The notes under the pieces were generated by a model. The model had not been told where the DNA came from and made no database searches. It saw only the letters and a program-made list of their open reading frames with translations. Below are positions 8,506-16,391 of a stretch of DNA of 64,000 nt, piece after piece (within the stretch, counting starts at the first letter, position 1; the number at the start of each line of letters is the position of its first letter). A program made the position numbers and the translations under genes. Source of the DNA: JBKEDF01 sp047975325 (GTDB lineage Bacteria; Pseudomonadota; Alphaproteobacteria; Rhodobacterales; Rhodobacteraceae). The stretch spans positions 20,391-84,390 of the forward strand of contig JBKEDF010000014.1 in NCBI GenBank assembly GCA_047975325.1. The letters are read 5' to 3'.

Positions 8506-10263
8506 ATGTCCGAAACACCCGACCGCACCTATCAGGTCCTGGCCCGCAAATACCGCCCTGCCACCTTTGCCGATCTTATCGGGCAGGAGGCAATGGTGCG
8601 CACGTTGAAAAATGCCTTTGCCGCAGATCGCATCGCCCATGCCTTCGTGATGACGGGCGTCCGTGGCGTGGGCAAGACAACAACCGCGCGAATCATTGCC
8701 AAGGGGCTCAATTGCGTCGGCTCCGATGGCAAGGGCGGCCCCACAACCGACCCCTGCGGCACCTGCGAACCCTGCCGCGCCATTGCCGAGGGCCGTCATG
8801 TCGATGTGATGGAAATGGATGCCGCCTCCCGCACCGGCGTGAACGATATCCGCGAAATCATCGATTCCGTGCATTACCGGGCCGCTTCGGCACGTTACAA
8901 GATCTATATCATCGACGAAGTGCACATGCTTTCGACCAGCGCCTTCAATGCGCTTTTGAAAACGCTGGAAGAACCGCCCGCCCATGTGAAATTCATCTTC
9001 GCGACCACTGAAATCCGCAAGGTTCCGGTCACGGTGCTGTCGCGATGCCAGCGGTTCGATCTGAAACGCATCGAACCCGAGGTGATGATGGCCCATCTGG
9101 CCGAAATCGCGCAGAAGGAAGACGCCAGCCTTGCCCCGGATGCGCTTGCGCTGATCACCCGCGCAGCCGAAGGTTCGGTACGTGACGCCATGAGCCTGAT
9201 GGACCAGGCGATTGCCCATGGTGCGGGGGAAACCTCTGCCGATCAGGTCCGGGCCATGCTGGGGCTGGCGGATCGGGGGCGCACGCTTGACCTGTTCGAC
9301 ATGGTCCTGCGCGGCGATGCGCCCGCCGCGCTGACGGAACTGGCCCAGCAATACGCCGATGGTGCCGATCCGATGGCCGTGCTGCGCGATCTGGCAGAAA
9401 TCACCCATTGGGTTTCGGTGATCAAGATCACCCCCGAAACGGCGGAAGATCCGACCGTCCCGCCGGAGGAACGTTCCCGCGGGCTGGATATGGCATCGCG
9501 CCTTCCCATGCGCGCGCTAAGCAGGATGTGGCAGATGCTGCTCAAGGCGCTGGAGGAAGTGGCCATCGCCCCCAACAGCATGATGGCCGCTGAAATGGCA
9601 ATCATCCGGCTGACCCATGTAGCCGATCTGCCCGATCCGGAAACCCTTATCCGCAAGTTGCAAGGCAACCCGCCTATCGCCCCCTCACCACGTGGTTTGC
9701 CCCCGGGGAATGGCGGTACTGGCGGTGATCTTCGAGGCTACGCCCCCATGCCGCCTTCCGGCCCTGCACATGGCGGCCCGGTCATGTCGGGCGGGCAGCA
9801 GCAGGCGGCAGTTGCGATGGCCGCCCCCTCCCTTGCCAGCTATGCAAGTTTCGATACGGTTATCGATCTGATCCGCGACAAACGCGACATCAAATTACAG
9901 ATCGAAGTGGAAACCACCTTGCGACTGGCAAAATATGCACCGGGCCGAATTGAATTCGAACCAACGGAAAATGCCCGCCCCGACCTTGCCGCGCGACTGG
10001 CAGCCCAGTTGCAACGCTGGACCGGCGCACGCTGGGGGGTCAGTGTCGTCAGTTCGGGGGGGGCACCGACCATCGATGAGGCACGCGAGGCAGAACTGGC
10101 CAAAAACAGAAGTGCCGTTGAAGCCCGCAATCCGCTGGTTCAGGCGGTTCTGGCCGCTTTTCCAGGGGCAAACATCACTGCAATACGCAAGCCTTCCGTC
10201 GATGCAGCATCGGAAGCACTGCCGGAAGTCGAGGACGAATGGGATCCGTTCGAGGAAGACTGA
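8506..10263 (+). CDS. dnaX: DNA polymerase III subunits gamma and tau
   Basis: Clamp-loader ATPase of the replisome, 585 residues. It shows Walker A GVRGVGKTTTAR, the zinc-binding cysteines (NCVGSDG... CGTCEPC), Walker B IYIIDEVHML, and the SRC arginine-finger motif in VTVLSRCQRF. A proline- and glycine-rich linker (about residues 395-440) separates the AAA+ part from the C-terminal tau region. It is followed by ybaB and recR in the common dnaX-ybaB-recR order. No slippery A-rich frameshift site for producing gamma was seen. Confidence 0.96.
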   Translation: MSETPDRTYQVLARKYRPATFADLIGQEAMVRTLKNAFAADRIAHAFVMTGVRGVGKTTTARIIAKGLNCVGSDGKGGPTTDPCGTCEPCRAIAEGRHVDVMEMDAASRTGVNDIREIIDSVHYRAASARYKIYIIDEVHMLSTSAFNALLKTLEEPPAHVKFIFATTEIRKVPVTVLSRCQRFDLKRIEPEVMMAHLAEIAQKEDASLAPDALALITRAAEGSVRDAMSLMDQAIAHGAGETSADQVRAMLGLADRGRTLDLFDMVLRGDAPAALTELAQQYADGADPMAVLRDLAEITHWVSVIKITPETAEDPTVPPEERSRGLDMASRLPMRALSRMWQMLLKALEEVAIAPNSMMAAEMAIIRLTHVADLPDPETLIRKLQGNPPIAPSPRGLPPGNGGTGGDLRGYAPMPPSGPAHGGPVMSGGQQQAAVAMAAPSLASYASFDTVIDLIRDKRDIKLQIEVETTLRLAKYAPGRIEFEPTENARPDLAARLAAQLQRWTGARWGVSVVSSGGAPTIDEAREAELAKNRSAVEARNPLVQAVLAAFPGANITAIRKPSVDAASEALPEVEDEWDPFEED

Positions 10264-10294
10264 CCGCGAACGGAACAAGAAACGGAGAAGATGA

Positions 10295-10639
10295 ATGCTG
10301 AAAGGTTTGGGCGGTCTTGGCGATATGGCCAAGATGATGAAGACCGCGCAGGAAATGCAGGAAAAGATGGCCCGGATGCAGGAAGATCTGGACGCCATCG
10401 TGGTCACTGGCGAAAGTGGCGCTGGCCTTGTGAAAGCGCGCGCCACGGCCAAGGGGGAATTGACCGGCCTTGATATCGACCCCTCGATCTTCGTGGCCTC
10501 TGAAAAGGAAGTGGTGGAGGATCTTATCCTCGCCGCGATCAAGGATGCGCAGGCCAAGGCTACGGATCGGTCCCGATCGGAGATGGAGAAGGTTACCGAA
10601 GGGCTCGGCCTTCCGCCGGGCATGAAGCTGCCCTTCTGA
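10295..10639 (+). CDS. ybaB: YbaB/EbfC family nucleoid-associated protein
   Basis: Small DNA-binding protein, 114 residues. The start MLKGLGGLGDMAKMMKTAQ is followed by a helical region rich in Met, Lys and Glu (KMARMQEDLD) and the family segment ESGAGLVKARATAKGELTGL. Members bind DNA as dimers shaped like tweezers and often modulate genes or recombination. It lies between dnaX (31-base gap) and recR (1-base gap), the standard position, and has a GGAGAAG ribosome site. Confidence 0.93.
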   Translation: MLKGLGGLGDMAKMMKTAQEMQEKMARMQEDLDAIVVTGESGAGLVKARATAKGELTGLDIDPSIFVASEKEVVEDLILAAIKDAQAKATDRSRSEMEKVTEGLGLPPGMKLPF

Positions 10640-10640
10640 A

Positions 10641-11240
10641 ATGGACGAGGCGCCACGCGACATTGAACAACTGATCAGCCTCATGGCACGGCTGCCGGGG
10701 CTTGGCCCCCGGTCGGCCCGACGCGCGGTGCTGTTGTTGCTCAAGAAACGCGATACGGTAATGGCCCCGCTTGCCCAGGCCATGGCGACGCTTGCGGAAA
10801 CGGCACGGGACTGCCACATCTGCGGCAATATCGGCAGCCATGAGCTTTGCCCGATCTGTGCCGATCCCAACCGGGCCACGGGGGAAATCTGCGTGGTTGA
10901 GGATGTCGCCGATCTTTGGGCAATGGAACGCGCGGGGGTTTTCAAGGGGCGCTATCATGTTCTGGGCGGCACGCTTTCACCGCTCGATTCCGTTGGGCCG
11001 GAGGAATTACGCATCCCCGAGCTGGTTTCCCGGGTCACGGAAGAAAGGACCAGGGAAGTGATCCTTGCGCTCAATGCCACGGTGGATGGCCAGACCACCG
11101 CCCATTACATTGCCGAGGCATTGGAGGCGAGCGGCACGGAGATCAGCTCCCTTGCACAAGGTGTACCGATAGGGGGCGAACTCAACTATCTTGATGATGG
11201 CACCATCGGCGCAGCCCTCAGGGCAAGGCGCAGGATCTGA
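10641..11240 (+). CDS. recR: Recombination mediator protein RecR
   Basis: Works with RecF and RecO to load RecA on gapped DNA. The 199-residue protein has the N-terminal helix-hairpin-helix (RLPGLGPRSARRAVLL), the four-cysteine zinc finger (CHICGNIGSHELCPIC), a Toprim domain starting EICVVEDVAD, and the C-terminal segment with RVTRLAQGVPIGGEL-type sequence (here SSLAQGVPIGGELNYL). It starts one base after ybaB ends, so the two are co-translated. Length and motifs are complete. Confidence 0.96.
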   Translation: MDEAPRDIEQLISLMARLPGLGPRSARRAVLLLLKKRDTVMAPLAQAMATLAETARDCHICGNIGSHELCPICADPNRATGEICVVEDVADLWAMERAGVFKGRYHVLGGTLSPLDSVGPEELRIPELVSRVTEERTREVILALNATVDGQTTAHYIAEALEASGTEISSLAQGVPIGGELNYLDDGTIGAALRARRRI

Positions 11241-11336
11241 AAGAAACATGGGGCATCCGCCTGCCGGCATGGCGGCACAAAGCACATATACCGCCACGCC
11301 AGCACATGCTATCTGTAGCCCGACAAAGCCTTCTTG

Positions 11337-11367
11337 ATTTCCTAGGAAATATGTTCTACATATATTT
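11337..11367 (+). promoter_or_regulatory. Palindromic promoter/operator of the RES/Xre toxin-antitoxin operon
   Basis: A perfect 14-base palindrome ATTTCCTAGGAAAT (11337-11350) lies next to an imperfect inverted repeat AAATATGT / ACATATATTT (11347-11354 and 11358-11367). Candidate promoter hexamers TTGATT (11334-11339) and TACATA (11357-11362) are 17 bases apart, so the palindrome lies inside the promoter spacer. This is where an Xre antitoxin would be expected to bind to repress its own operon. The match to -10 is weak. Confidence 0.55.
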
Positions 11368-11380
11368 CAGGAGAAACGAC

Positions 11381-11761
11381 ATGACAGCCTTCGCCCTTCG
11401 CCGTGAAGACCAAAGTGCAGAACCCGGCCGCATTGCCGCCAAGGCCGCCTTCAATGCCGCGCGTGAACTGGGGCTGACACAGGCGGAACTTGCCCGCGCC
11501 ATTGGCGTAAGCAATGCAAGCGCCTCCCGGATGAAGGCGGGTGGTTTTGTACTGGCGGGGAAACCATTGGAACTGGCGCTCTGCCTGATCCGGGTATTCC
11601 GGTCGCTCGACACCATTGCCGGCGGCGAATCCGCCACGATTCACGGCTGGATAAGCAACCCGAACCGGGATCTCTGCGCCCGCCCCCGCGATCTGATTGG
11701 CACGGCCAGCGGGCTGATTGATGTGATGAACTATCTCGATGCCGCCCGCGCCCCGACCTGA
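11381..11761 (+). CDS. MbcA/ParS/Xre-type antitoxin (DUF2384 family)
   Basis: A 126-residue protein with an N-terminal helix-turn-helix (LGLTQAELARAIGVSNASASRMKAG, written here only as positions 36-60) and a C-terminal DUF2384-type toxin-binding part (LIRVFRSLDTIAGGE ... HGWISNPN ... RPRDLIGTASGLIDVMNYLDA). The segment combining GW, NP and a closing YLDAAR tail is characteristic of antitoxins paired with RES toxins. The start follows AGGAG. It is followed by the RES toxin with a 23-base overlap. Expected to neutralise the toxin and to autoregulate through the palindromic promoter just upstream. Confidence 0.85.
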   Translation: MTAFALRREDQSAEPGRIAAKAAFNAARELGLTQAELARAIGVSNASASRMKAGGFVLAGKPLELALCLIRVFRSLDTIAGGESATIHGWISNPNRDLCARPRDLIGTASGLIDVMNYLDAARAPT

Positions 11762-12464
11762 GGACCATCTTGCTCCTTGGGCCGGAACTCTCTGGCGGGC
11801 GATCGAGGGGCAATATCGGTCCTCCACCCTGCGGCTTGTCGATACCCATGCCGAACATGATGTCCTGGAGGCCATGCTGGAAGCCTCCAAACCCCCGGTG
11901 CCGGAGGAATGCCGCCATCTGGATTATCAATTCTGGTCTCCCTTCCGCTATGGCCGTTACCCCCGTGCTTCACGGTTTCGGCGTGCGGGCCGGACACCCG
12001 GCGTCTGGTACGGATCCGAGGCACCGCTGACAGCGATCTGTGAAATGATCTGGGGGACATTGATCTTTTTCAGTGCCTCGGAAGGCACACCCAGCCCACG
12101 CAAACCAGTCGAATACAGCACGGTCCAGGCCGATATTGCCACACCTTTCGCACTGGATCTGACCATTCCCCCCATGGTGGATGCAGGGGACTGGATGGCA
12201 CCGGAAGATTACGAACCCTGCCTCGCACTGGCCGATGATGCACGAAAAGCAGGGGCTGAGGCGATCCGCTATGCGTCCGTCCGTCACCCCGACCATGCAC
12301 CCAATATCGCGATACTGACCTGCTTTCCCTTCGCCCGCCCCCGGCCCATCGCCACACAGATCTGGCATGTGCATTACGCGCCAAAGCTGCTGAAGCTTTC
12401 CTGCGAAACGACCGGCGAAAGAAAGATGCTGCGCCAGGGAGAGACGGGCTTGTCCTTCCTGTAA
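11739..12464 (+). CDS. RES-domain toxin (NAD+ phosphorylase family)
   Basis: A 241-residue RES-domain protein: TLWRAI near the N-terminus, then RYPRASRFRRAGRTPGVWYGSEAPLTAICEM, written here by position (about residues 71-101), includes the conserved Arg, Tyr and Glu of the family. Known RES toxins degrade NAD+ and arrest growth. The start overlaps the antitoxin stop by 23 bases and has no own ribosome site, pointing to translational coupling. The order antitoxin then toxin is as in other RES/Xre pairs. At 241 residues it is longer than many (about 150-230), the extra part being N-terminal. Confidence 0.83.
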   Translation: MPPAPRPEDHLAPWAGTLWRAIEGQYRSSTLRLVDTHAEHDVLEAMLEASKPPVPEECRHLDYQFWSPFRYGRYPRASRFRRAGRTPGVWYGSEAPLTAICEMIWGTLIFFSASEGTPSPRKPVEYSTVQADIATPFALDLTIPPMVDAGDWMAPEDYEPCLALADDARKAGAEAIRYASVRHPDHAPNIAILTCFPFARPRPIATQIWHVHYAPKLLKLSCETTGERKMLRQGETGLSFL

Positions 12465-12492
12465 ACGCAAAAAGACCAATGGCGTTTCGCCT

Positions 12493-13278
12493 TCAGTCCT
12501 GCGTCTCTGCCTTGAGTTGGGCAATAATCCGGGGCAGTTCGGCAAGTGCCCGGACATAGGCACCATCATCGGCCATCCGCACCGCGCGATACCATTGCAC
12601 CCGCAGCTCTTCCGTTTCGGAGGCTTTCACCCGCGCCTCCAGCACCTCGACAGCCTTTTCCCATTTTTCCTGCGCGGCATCATCGCCCTGTTCAAATCGC
12701 CTGAAGACGGCATCTATCCTGGCCAGGCGCGCCTCGGCCCCCGCGCCGTCGCCTTCCCGCAGGGCGATCGCAACAGCCTTCATCGCATCGGAAAGCCTTG
12801 CCTGAATTTGCGGGGGGGTTGCGGCAATACGGGGTTGCAAGTCCTGAAACCGCGCGGCAAGCCCCCGCATCCGGCGTGTTTCATCACCATCGGGCGTGCT
12901 TTGGCCATCGCCATCTTCATCATTTTCGATGGTATCGGAATTGCCCTGTGGTTTCGCGGTTTCAACAACCTCAACCGTCAGGCCAATATCATTTTGTCGC
13001 AACAGACGCAGAAAGAGCCTTCTCAGGGTCGGGAAAGCCCTTGTACATTGCAGCGTGATCACATTGCCCCGGGTTGTAAAAACCCCATAGGCAATTTTTG
13101 CGCCCAACCCTTCATTTCTCACATGTTTTCCCAGAAATTCTGGGGATTTGATGATATCGGCTGCAAAATAGTGATCATCATCATCCGTACCCGGATTGAA
13201 CCCGAAATTGATGCTTCGTGTCTTTGAACGGTCAATGATCTTCCTGAGGGCCGCGCCCTGGGTTGGAAAAGCGGACAT
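12493..13278 (-). CDS. Unrecognised protein with acidic linker and helical C-terminus
   Basis: I do not recognise this 261-residue protein. Residues 1-105 look globular (INFGFNPGTDDDDHYFAAD, then KIAYGVFTTRGNVITLQCTRAF and basic RRLFLRLLR). Residues about 110-140 form a very acidic low-complexity linker (TIENDEDGDGQSTPDGDE). Residues 145-261 are predicted mostly helical by eye, with a repeating Ala/Glu/Arg pattern. There is no signal peptide and no membrane helix. It lies 62 bases after modC on the same strand, and is convergent with the RES toxin. The start at MSAFPTQ has a GGAGAAAGGG ribosome site. Confidence 0.7.
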   Translation of the reverse strand: MSAFPTQGAALRKIIDRSKTRSINFGFNPGTDDDDHYFAADIIKSPEFLGKHVRNEGLGAKIAYGVFTTRGNVITLQCTRAFPTLRRLFLRLLRQNDIGLTVEVVETAKPQGNSDTIENDEDGDGQSTPDGDETRRMRGLAARFQDLQPRIAATPPQIQARLSDAMKAVAIALREGDGAGAEARLARIDAVFRRFEQGDDAAQEKWEKAVEVLEARVKASETEELRVQWYRAVRMADDGAYVRALAELPRIIAQLKAETQD

Positions 13279-13340
13279 CCCTTTCTCCGCAGGAGACAGT
13301 AAAATCTTTCTGCAATGCTGCCCCATGGTGGCAGCGGGGG

Positions 13341-14435
13341 TCAACCGGCAACCGGACCGCCGACATTTTCCTGGGCCACGGAAACCGCCTTGATCACCGC
13401 AAAGATATCCAGCCCGGGTTCCAGCGCCAGGGCCGCGGCAGAACGTCGGGTAATGCGGGCCAGCAGGGCCTCCTGTCCCACCGAAAGCCGCACCAGCGCG
13501 CCCGGCCCTGTCCCAAGGCGGATTTCCTCTACCCGCACGGGCAGGATATTCAGCGCCGAAACCCCTTCGGGGCGGGTAAGTGCCAGCATCACATCCTGCG
13601 CCAGGATCCGCAGCCGCAGCGAATGGCCGGCCGGCCGGCCCATCGCAGGCAGCCAGAGCGGCCCCGCAGCCGTATCGAGCCGCATCAGCCCGTCTTCCTC
13701 ATGGGACGTGGTGCGGGCGGTCAGGATGGATCCCGCCTCACGCAATCCAAGAATCGGGGCCAGTGCGGGGTCGGACAGGATCTGTGTCGCAGCCCCCGAG
13801 GCAGAAACCCGGCCCGCCTCCAGAACGACGACGGTGGTTGCCAGTCGCGCCACCTCAGCCATGGAGTGGCTGACATAGAGGATCGGCAGGTTCACCTCAT
13901 CGCGCAATCGTTCAAGATAGGGCAGGATTTCCGCCTTTCGGGCCTCATCCAGCGCGGCAAGCGGTTCATCCATCAACAACAGGCGCGGCCGGGACAAAAC
14001 CGCACGACCAAAGGCAACGCGGCTTTTCTCCCCCCCCGAAAGCGTGCCGGGGCGGCGATCCAGCAGCGGCCCGATCCCCAGAAGGTCTGTGATCCGGCTC
14101 AGTTCAGGCCCTGCCCCCCTTGGCGCGAAGCGGCGACCGTAAAGAAGGTTCTGTCGCACCGTCAGGTGCGGAAAAAGCCGCGCGTCCTGAAAGACATAGC
14201 CAATCCGGCGCCGATGCGGCGGAAGGTTGATACCTGTGCCCGTATCAAGAAGCACCGCACCATCGGCCTCAATCCGGCCCGTTTCGGGCTGCAAGAGCCC
14301 CGCCACGGCATTGACTACCGTTGTCTTGCCCGCCCCGGAACGGCCAAAAAGCGCCGTCACACCCGGTGGCGCCTCAAAGGCAAGGTCCAGCGCAAAACCC
14401 GGAAAGCTGTGTTGAAGTGCGACGGAAAATGTCAT
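13341..14435 (-). CDS. modC: Molybdate ABC transporter ATP-binding protein
   Basis: ATPase of the molybdate importer, 364 residues. Walker A GRSGAGKTT, the ABC signature LSGGEKSRVAFGRA, Walker B LLLMDEPLAALD and the switch His in LYVSHSMAEVARL are intact. The C-terminal 120 residues match the TOBE/Mop regulatory domain that binds molybdate and gives trans-inhibition. The start overlaps the modB stop by 4 bases (ATGA). Together with modA and modB it forms a complete modABC transporter. Confidence 0.95.
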   Translation of the reverse strand: MTFSVALQHSFPGFALDLAFEAPPGVTALFGRSGAGKTTVVNAVAGLLQPETGRIEADGAVLLDTGTGINLPPHRRRIGYVFQDARLFPHLTVRQNLLYGRRFAPRGAGPELSRITDLLGIGPLLDRRPGTLSGGEKSRVAFGRAVLSRPRLLLMDEPLAALDEARKAEILPYLERLRDEVNLPILYVSHSMAEVARLATTVVVLEAGRVSASGAATQILSDPALAPILGLREAGSILTARTTSHEEDGLMRLDTAAGPLWLPAMGRPAGHSLRLRILAQDVMLALTRPEGVSALNILPVRVEEIRLGTGPGALVRLSVGQEALLARITRRSAAALALEPGLDIFAVIKAVSVAQENVGGPVAG

Positions 14436-15130
14436 GTTCCGGCAATCCTGCGGGCCACGGCGCGCGACAGCCATTCCGACAGGATCAACGCGGCCATGGC
14501 AACGGCTATGGAAACCAGAACCAGCCGCATGGCATTGGCCTCCCCGCCGGGGATTTGCAGGAAGGTATAGATCGCGGTGGGCAATGTCTGGGTTTCACCG
14601 GGGATATTGGACACGAAGGTAATCGTCGCGCCAAATTCGCCCATCGCCTTGGCAAAAGCCAGAACCGCCCCCGCGATGATCCCTGGCAGGATCAGGGGCA
14701 GCGTGACCGTCATGAAAACCCAGATCCGCGGCGCCCCAAGGGTCGAGGCGGCCTGTTCCAGTCTGGGATCGACCGCCTCGATCGCCAGGCGGATCGCCCG
14801 GACCATCAAAGGAAAGGCCATGACCGCCGCGGCCAGCGCCGCGCCTGTCCAGCGAAAGGCAAAGACGATCCCGAACCATTGATCCAGATATTCCCCGACC
14901 CAGCCCCTGCGCCCGAATGTCAGCAATAACAGATAACCCGTCACCACCGGCGGCAGGATCAATGGCAAATGCACAATCCCGTTAAGCAATTGCCGCCCCC
15001 GGAAATTCCAGCGTGCCAGCGCATGGGCAATGAAAATCCCCAATGGCAGGCTGGCCAGAACCGCCCAAAGCGAAACGCGCAGCGACAGCGCCACCGCGCG
15101 CCATTCTTCGGGGGAAAGCCAGTCAGTCAT
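14432..15130 (-). CDS. modB: Molybdate ABC transporter permease
   Basis: Membrane channel of the molybdate importer, 232 residues with about six hydrophobic helices. The EAA loop that couples to ModC is visible as EQAASTLGAPRIWVFMTVTLPLI (about residues 140-165). It follows modA by 16 bases and overlaps modC by 4. Conserved FAKAMGEFGATITF, typical of ModB and CysT/CysW permeases, is present. Confidence 0.95.
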   Translation of the reverse strand: MTDWLSPEEWRAVALSLRVSLWAVLASLPLGIFIAHALARWNFRGRQLLNGIVHLPLILPPVVTGYLLLLTFGRRGWVGEYLDQWFGIVFAFRWTGAALAAAVMAFPLMVRAIRLAIEAVDPRLEQAASTLGAPRIWVFMTVTLPLILPGIIAGAVLAFAKAMGEFGATITFVSNIPGETQTLPTAIYTFLQIPGGEANAMRLVLVSIAVAMAALILSEWLSRAVARRIAGT

Positions 15131-15146
15131 CAGGGCCGTTCATGCC

Positions 15147-15902
15147 TCAATCCAGGATCGCGAAACCCTGTTTGGCAAAGGCTGCATCGGCAGCATCGCT
15201 TGAAAGGGCTTCATAAAAGGCCTTGTCCGCCGCATCTGCCGCCCCGGTCAAGAGGGCAGCGGGATAAATGATCGGCGGATAGCTGTCAGCAGGAAAGCTG
15301 CCCACGACCGTAACATTGTCATCTGCCGCGGCATCGGTCGAATAGACGATACCGAAAGGCGCCTCCCCCGTTGAGACCAGTGCCAGCGCCGCGCGTACAT
15401 TATCGGCCTGTGCCACCGAAGGCTCAATTCCGTCCCAAAGCCCCAGGGAGGTCAGCGCAGCCTTGCCATATTGGCCCGCAGGAACGGAATCAACCAAAGC
15501 CATCGCCAGTTTGCCTTCCCCCAGAAGCGCCGAAAGATCCAGATCCGGCCCGATTTCCACTGCGGCGGCATCCCTGCCATGGGCAATGAGGACAAGCGTG
15601 TTGCCCAGAATATCCTTCCGCGCACCTTCCGCGACCTGCCCGGTCTTTTCCACCTCATCCATCCAGGAGACATTGGCGGAAATATAGATATCGGCAGGTG
15701 CCCCCTCAATGATCTGCTTGGCAAGCTGGCTGGATCCGGCATAGCTGACAACCACGTTATCCCCGGTTTCCGCCTGCCATGCGGCCACGAAATCATCGAG
15801 CCCGTTCTTCATAGAAGCGGCAGCGAAAACGGTAACATCCTCAGCGGTGGCGGGCAGCGCGACGGCCATGGAAAAGATAGCGGCAAGGGCAAAGCGGGAC
15901 AT
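15147..15902 (-). CDS. modA: Periplasmic molybdate-binding protein
   Basis: Solute receptor for molybdate and tungstate, 251 residues with a signal peptide ending LPATA-EDV. The ligand-contact segments VFAAASMKNGLDDF and VVSYAGSSQLAKQIIEGAPADIYIS are classical for ModA. A GGAG ribosome site precedes the ATG. Directly upstream (15916-15937) lies a perfect inverted repeat likely to be the Mo-responsive operator. It is the first gene of modABC, 62 bases after the modE-like gene. Confidence 0.95.
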   Translation of the reverse strand: MSRFALAAIFSMAVALPATAEDVTVFAAASMKNGLDDFVAAWQAETGDNVVVSYAGSSQLAKQIIEGAPADIYISANVSWMDEVEKTGQVAEGARKDILGNTLVLIAHGRDAAAVEIGPDLDLSALLGEGKLAMALVDSVPAGQYGKAALTSLGLWDGIEPSVAQADNVRAALALVSTGEAPFGIVYSTDAAADDNVTVVGSFPADSYPPIIYPAALLTGAADAADKAFYEALSSDAADAAFAKQGFAILD

Positions 15903-15915
15903 GATATCTCCATCC

Positions 15916-15937
15916 GATATGTTTACCGAAACATATC
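15916..15937 (-). promoter_or_regulatory. Perfect inverted repeat before modA (putative Mo-box operator)
   Basis: GATATGTTT (15916-15924), a 4-base spacer, and AAACATATC (15929-15937) form a perfect 9-bp inverted repeat. It lies 14-35 bases upstream of the modA ATG, where binding would block transcription. ModE-type regulators bind AT-rich inverted repeats before mod operons, and a ModE-like gene lies just upstream. It could alternatively form a short leader hairpin. Confidence 0.6.
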
Positions 15938-15964
15938 ACCCGAGTCGCGCCGGACAGGCAAGCG

Positions 15965-16330
15965 CTATTTCTTGTCGGGAATATCCCTTTGGCCGGCAGG
16001 TCGCAGCATCCCTTCCAACGTGGCGATATGGGGTGCAGCAGCCCTGGTCGCATCGGCAAGCGTGGAACGATAGAGGCGCAGGACCTCCTCCCCTGCGGGA
16101 CTGAGCCGGGCGCCACCGCCCCCCGCACCACCGCGCATGCTGTTGACCAGAGGTTCGGCAAAGGCCGTGTTCATCTCTTCCACCAGCATCCAGGCGCGCT
16201 TGTAACTCATTGACATGCCGCGCCCGGCCGCCGAGATGGACCCCGTATCGCGGATCCGTTCCAGAAGTTCGGCCTTGCCGGGGCCAAGCATGGCATCGTC
16301 GAAAAGGATACGAAGTTTCAGGGTGGTCAT
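15965..16330 (-). CDS. ModE-like winged helix-turn-helix molybdate regulator
   Basis: A 121-residue LysR-type winged-helix domain matching the N-terminal part of ModE: LLERIRDTGSISAAGRGMSMSYKRAWMLVEEMN, here by position about 23-55, followed by the GGAGGGGARLSPAGEEVLRLYR wing (68-88). The C-terminal molbindin (TOBE) domains that bind molybdate in ModE are absent, as in the short ModE-like proteins of many Rhodobacteraceae. Expected to repress or tune modABC through the inverted repeat at 15916-15937. It ends 62 bases before modA on the same strand. Confidence 0.85.
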   Translation of the reverse strand: MTTLKLRILFDDAMLGPGKAELLERIRDTGSISAAGRGMSMSYKRAWMLVEEMNTAFAEPLVNSMRGGAGGGGARLSPAGEEVLRLYRSTLADATRAAAPHIATLEGMLRPAGQRDIPDKK

Positions 16331-16391
16331 TCTTTGCCTCGCATTCGCACCGCCACTATCGGGCCGAATGATCGTTCAGACAAGGGTGCTG

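Noticed and set aside
8395..9408. Long minus-strand frame continuing upstream of the tyrosine phosphatase over dnaX
   Set aside because: It is antisense to dnaX, has no family similarity outside the phosphatase part, and is explained by the GC-rich codon pattern that keeps antisense frames open.
12463..12487. AAACGC/GCGTTT hairpin between the RES toxin and the unrecognised gene
   Set aside because: The stem has only 6 base pairs with a 13-base loop and no T-run, too weak to call a terminator.
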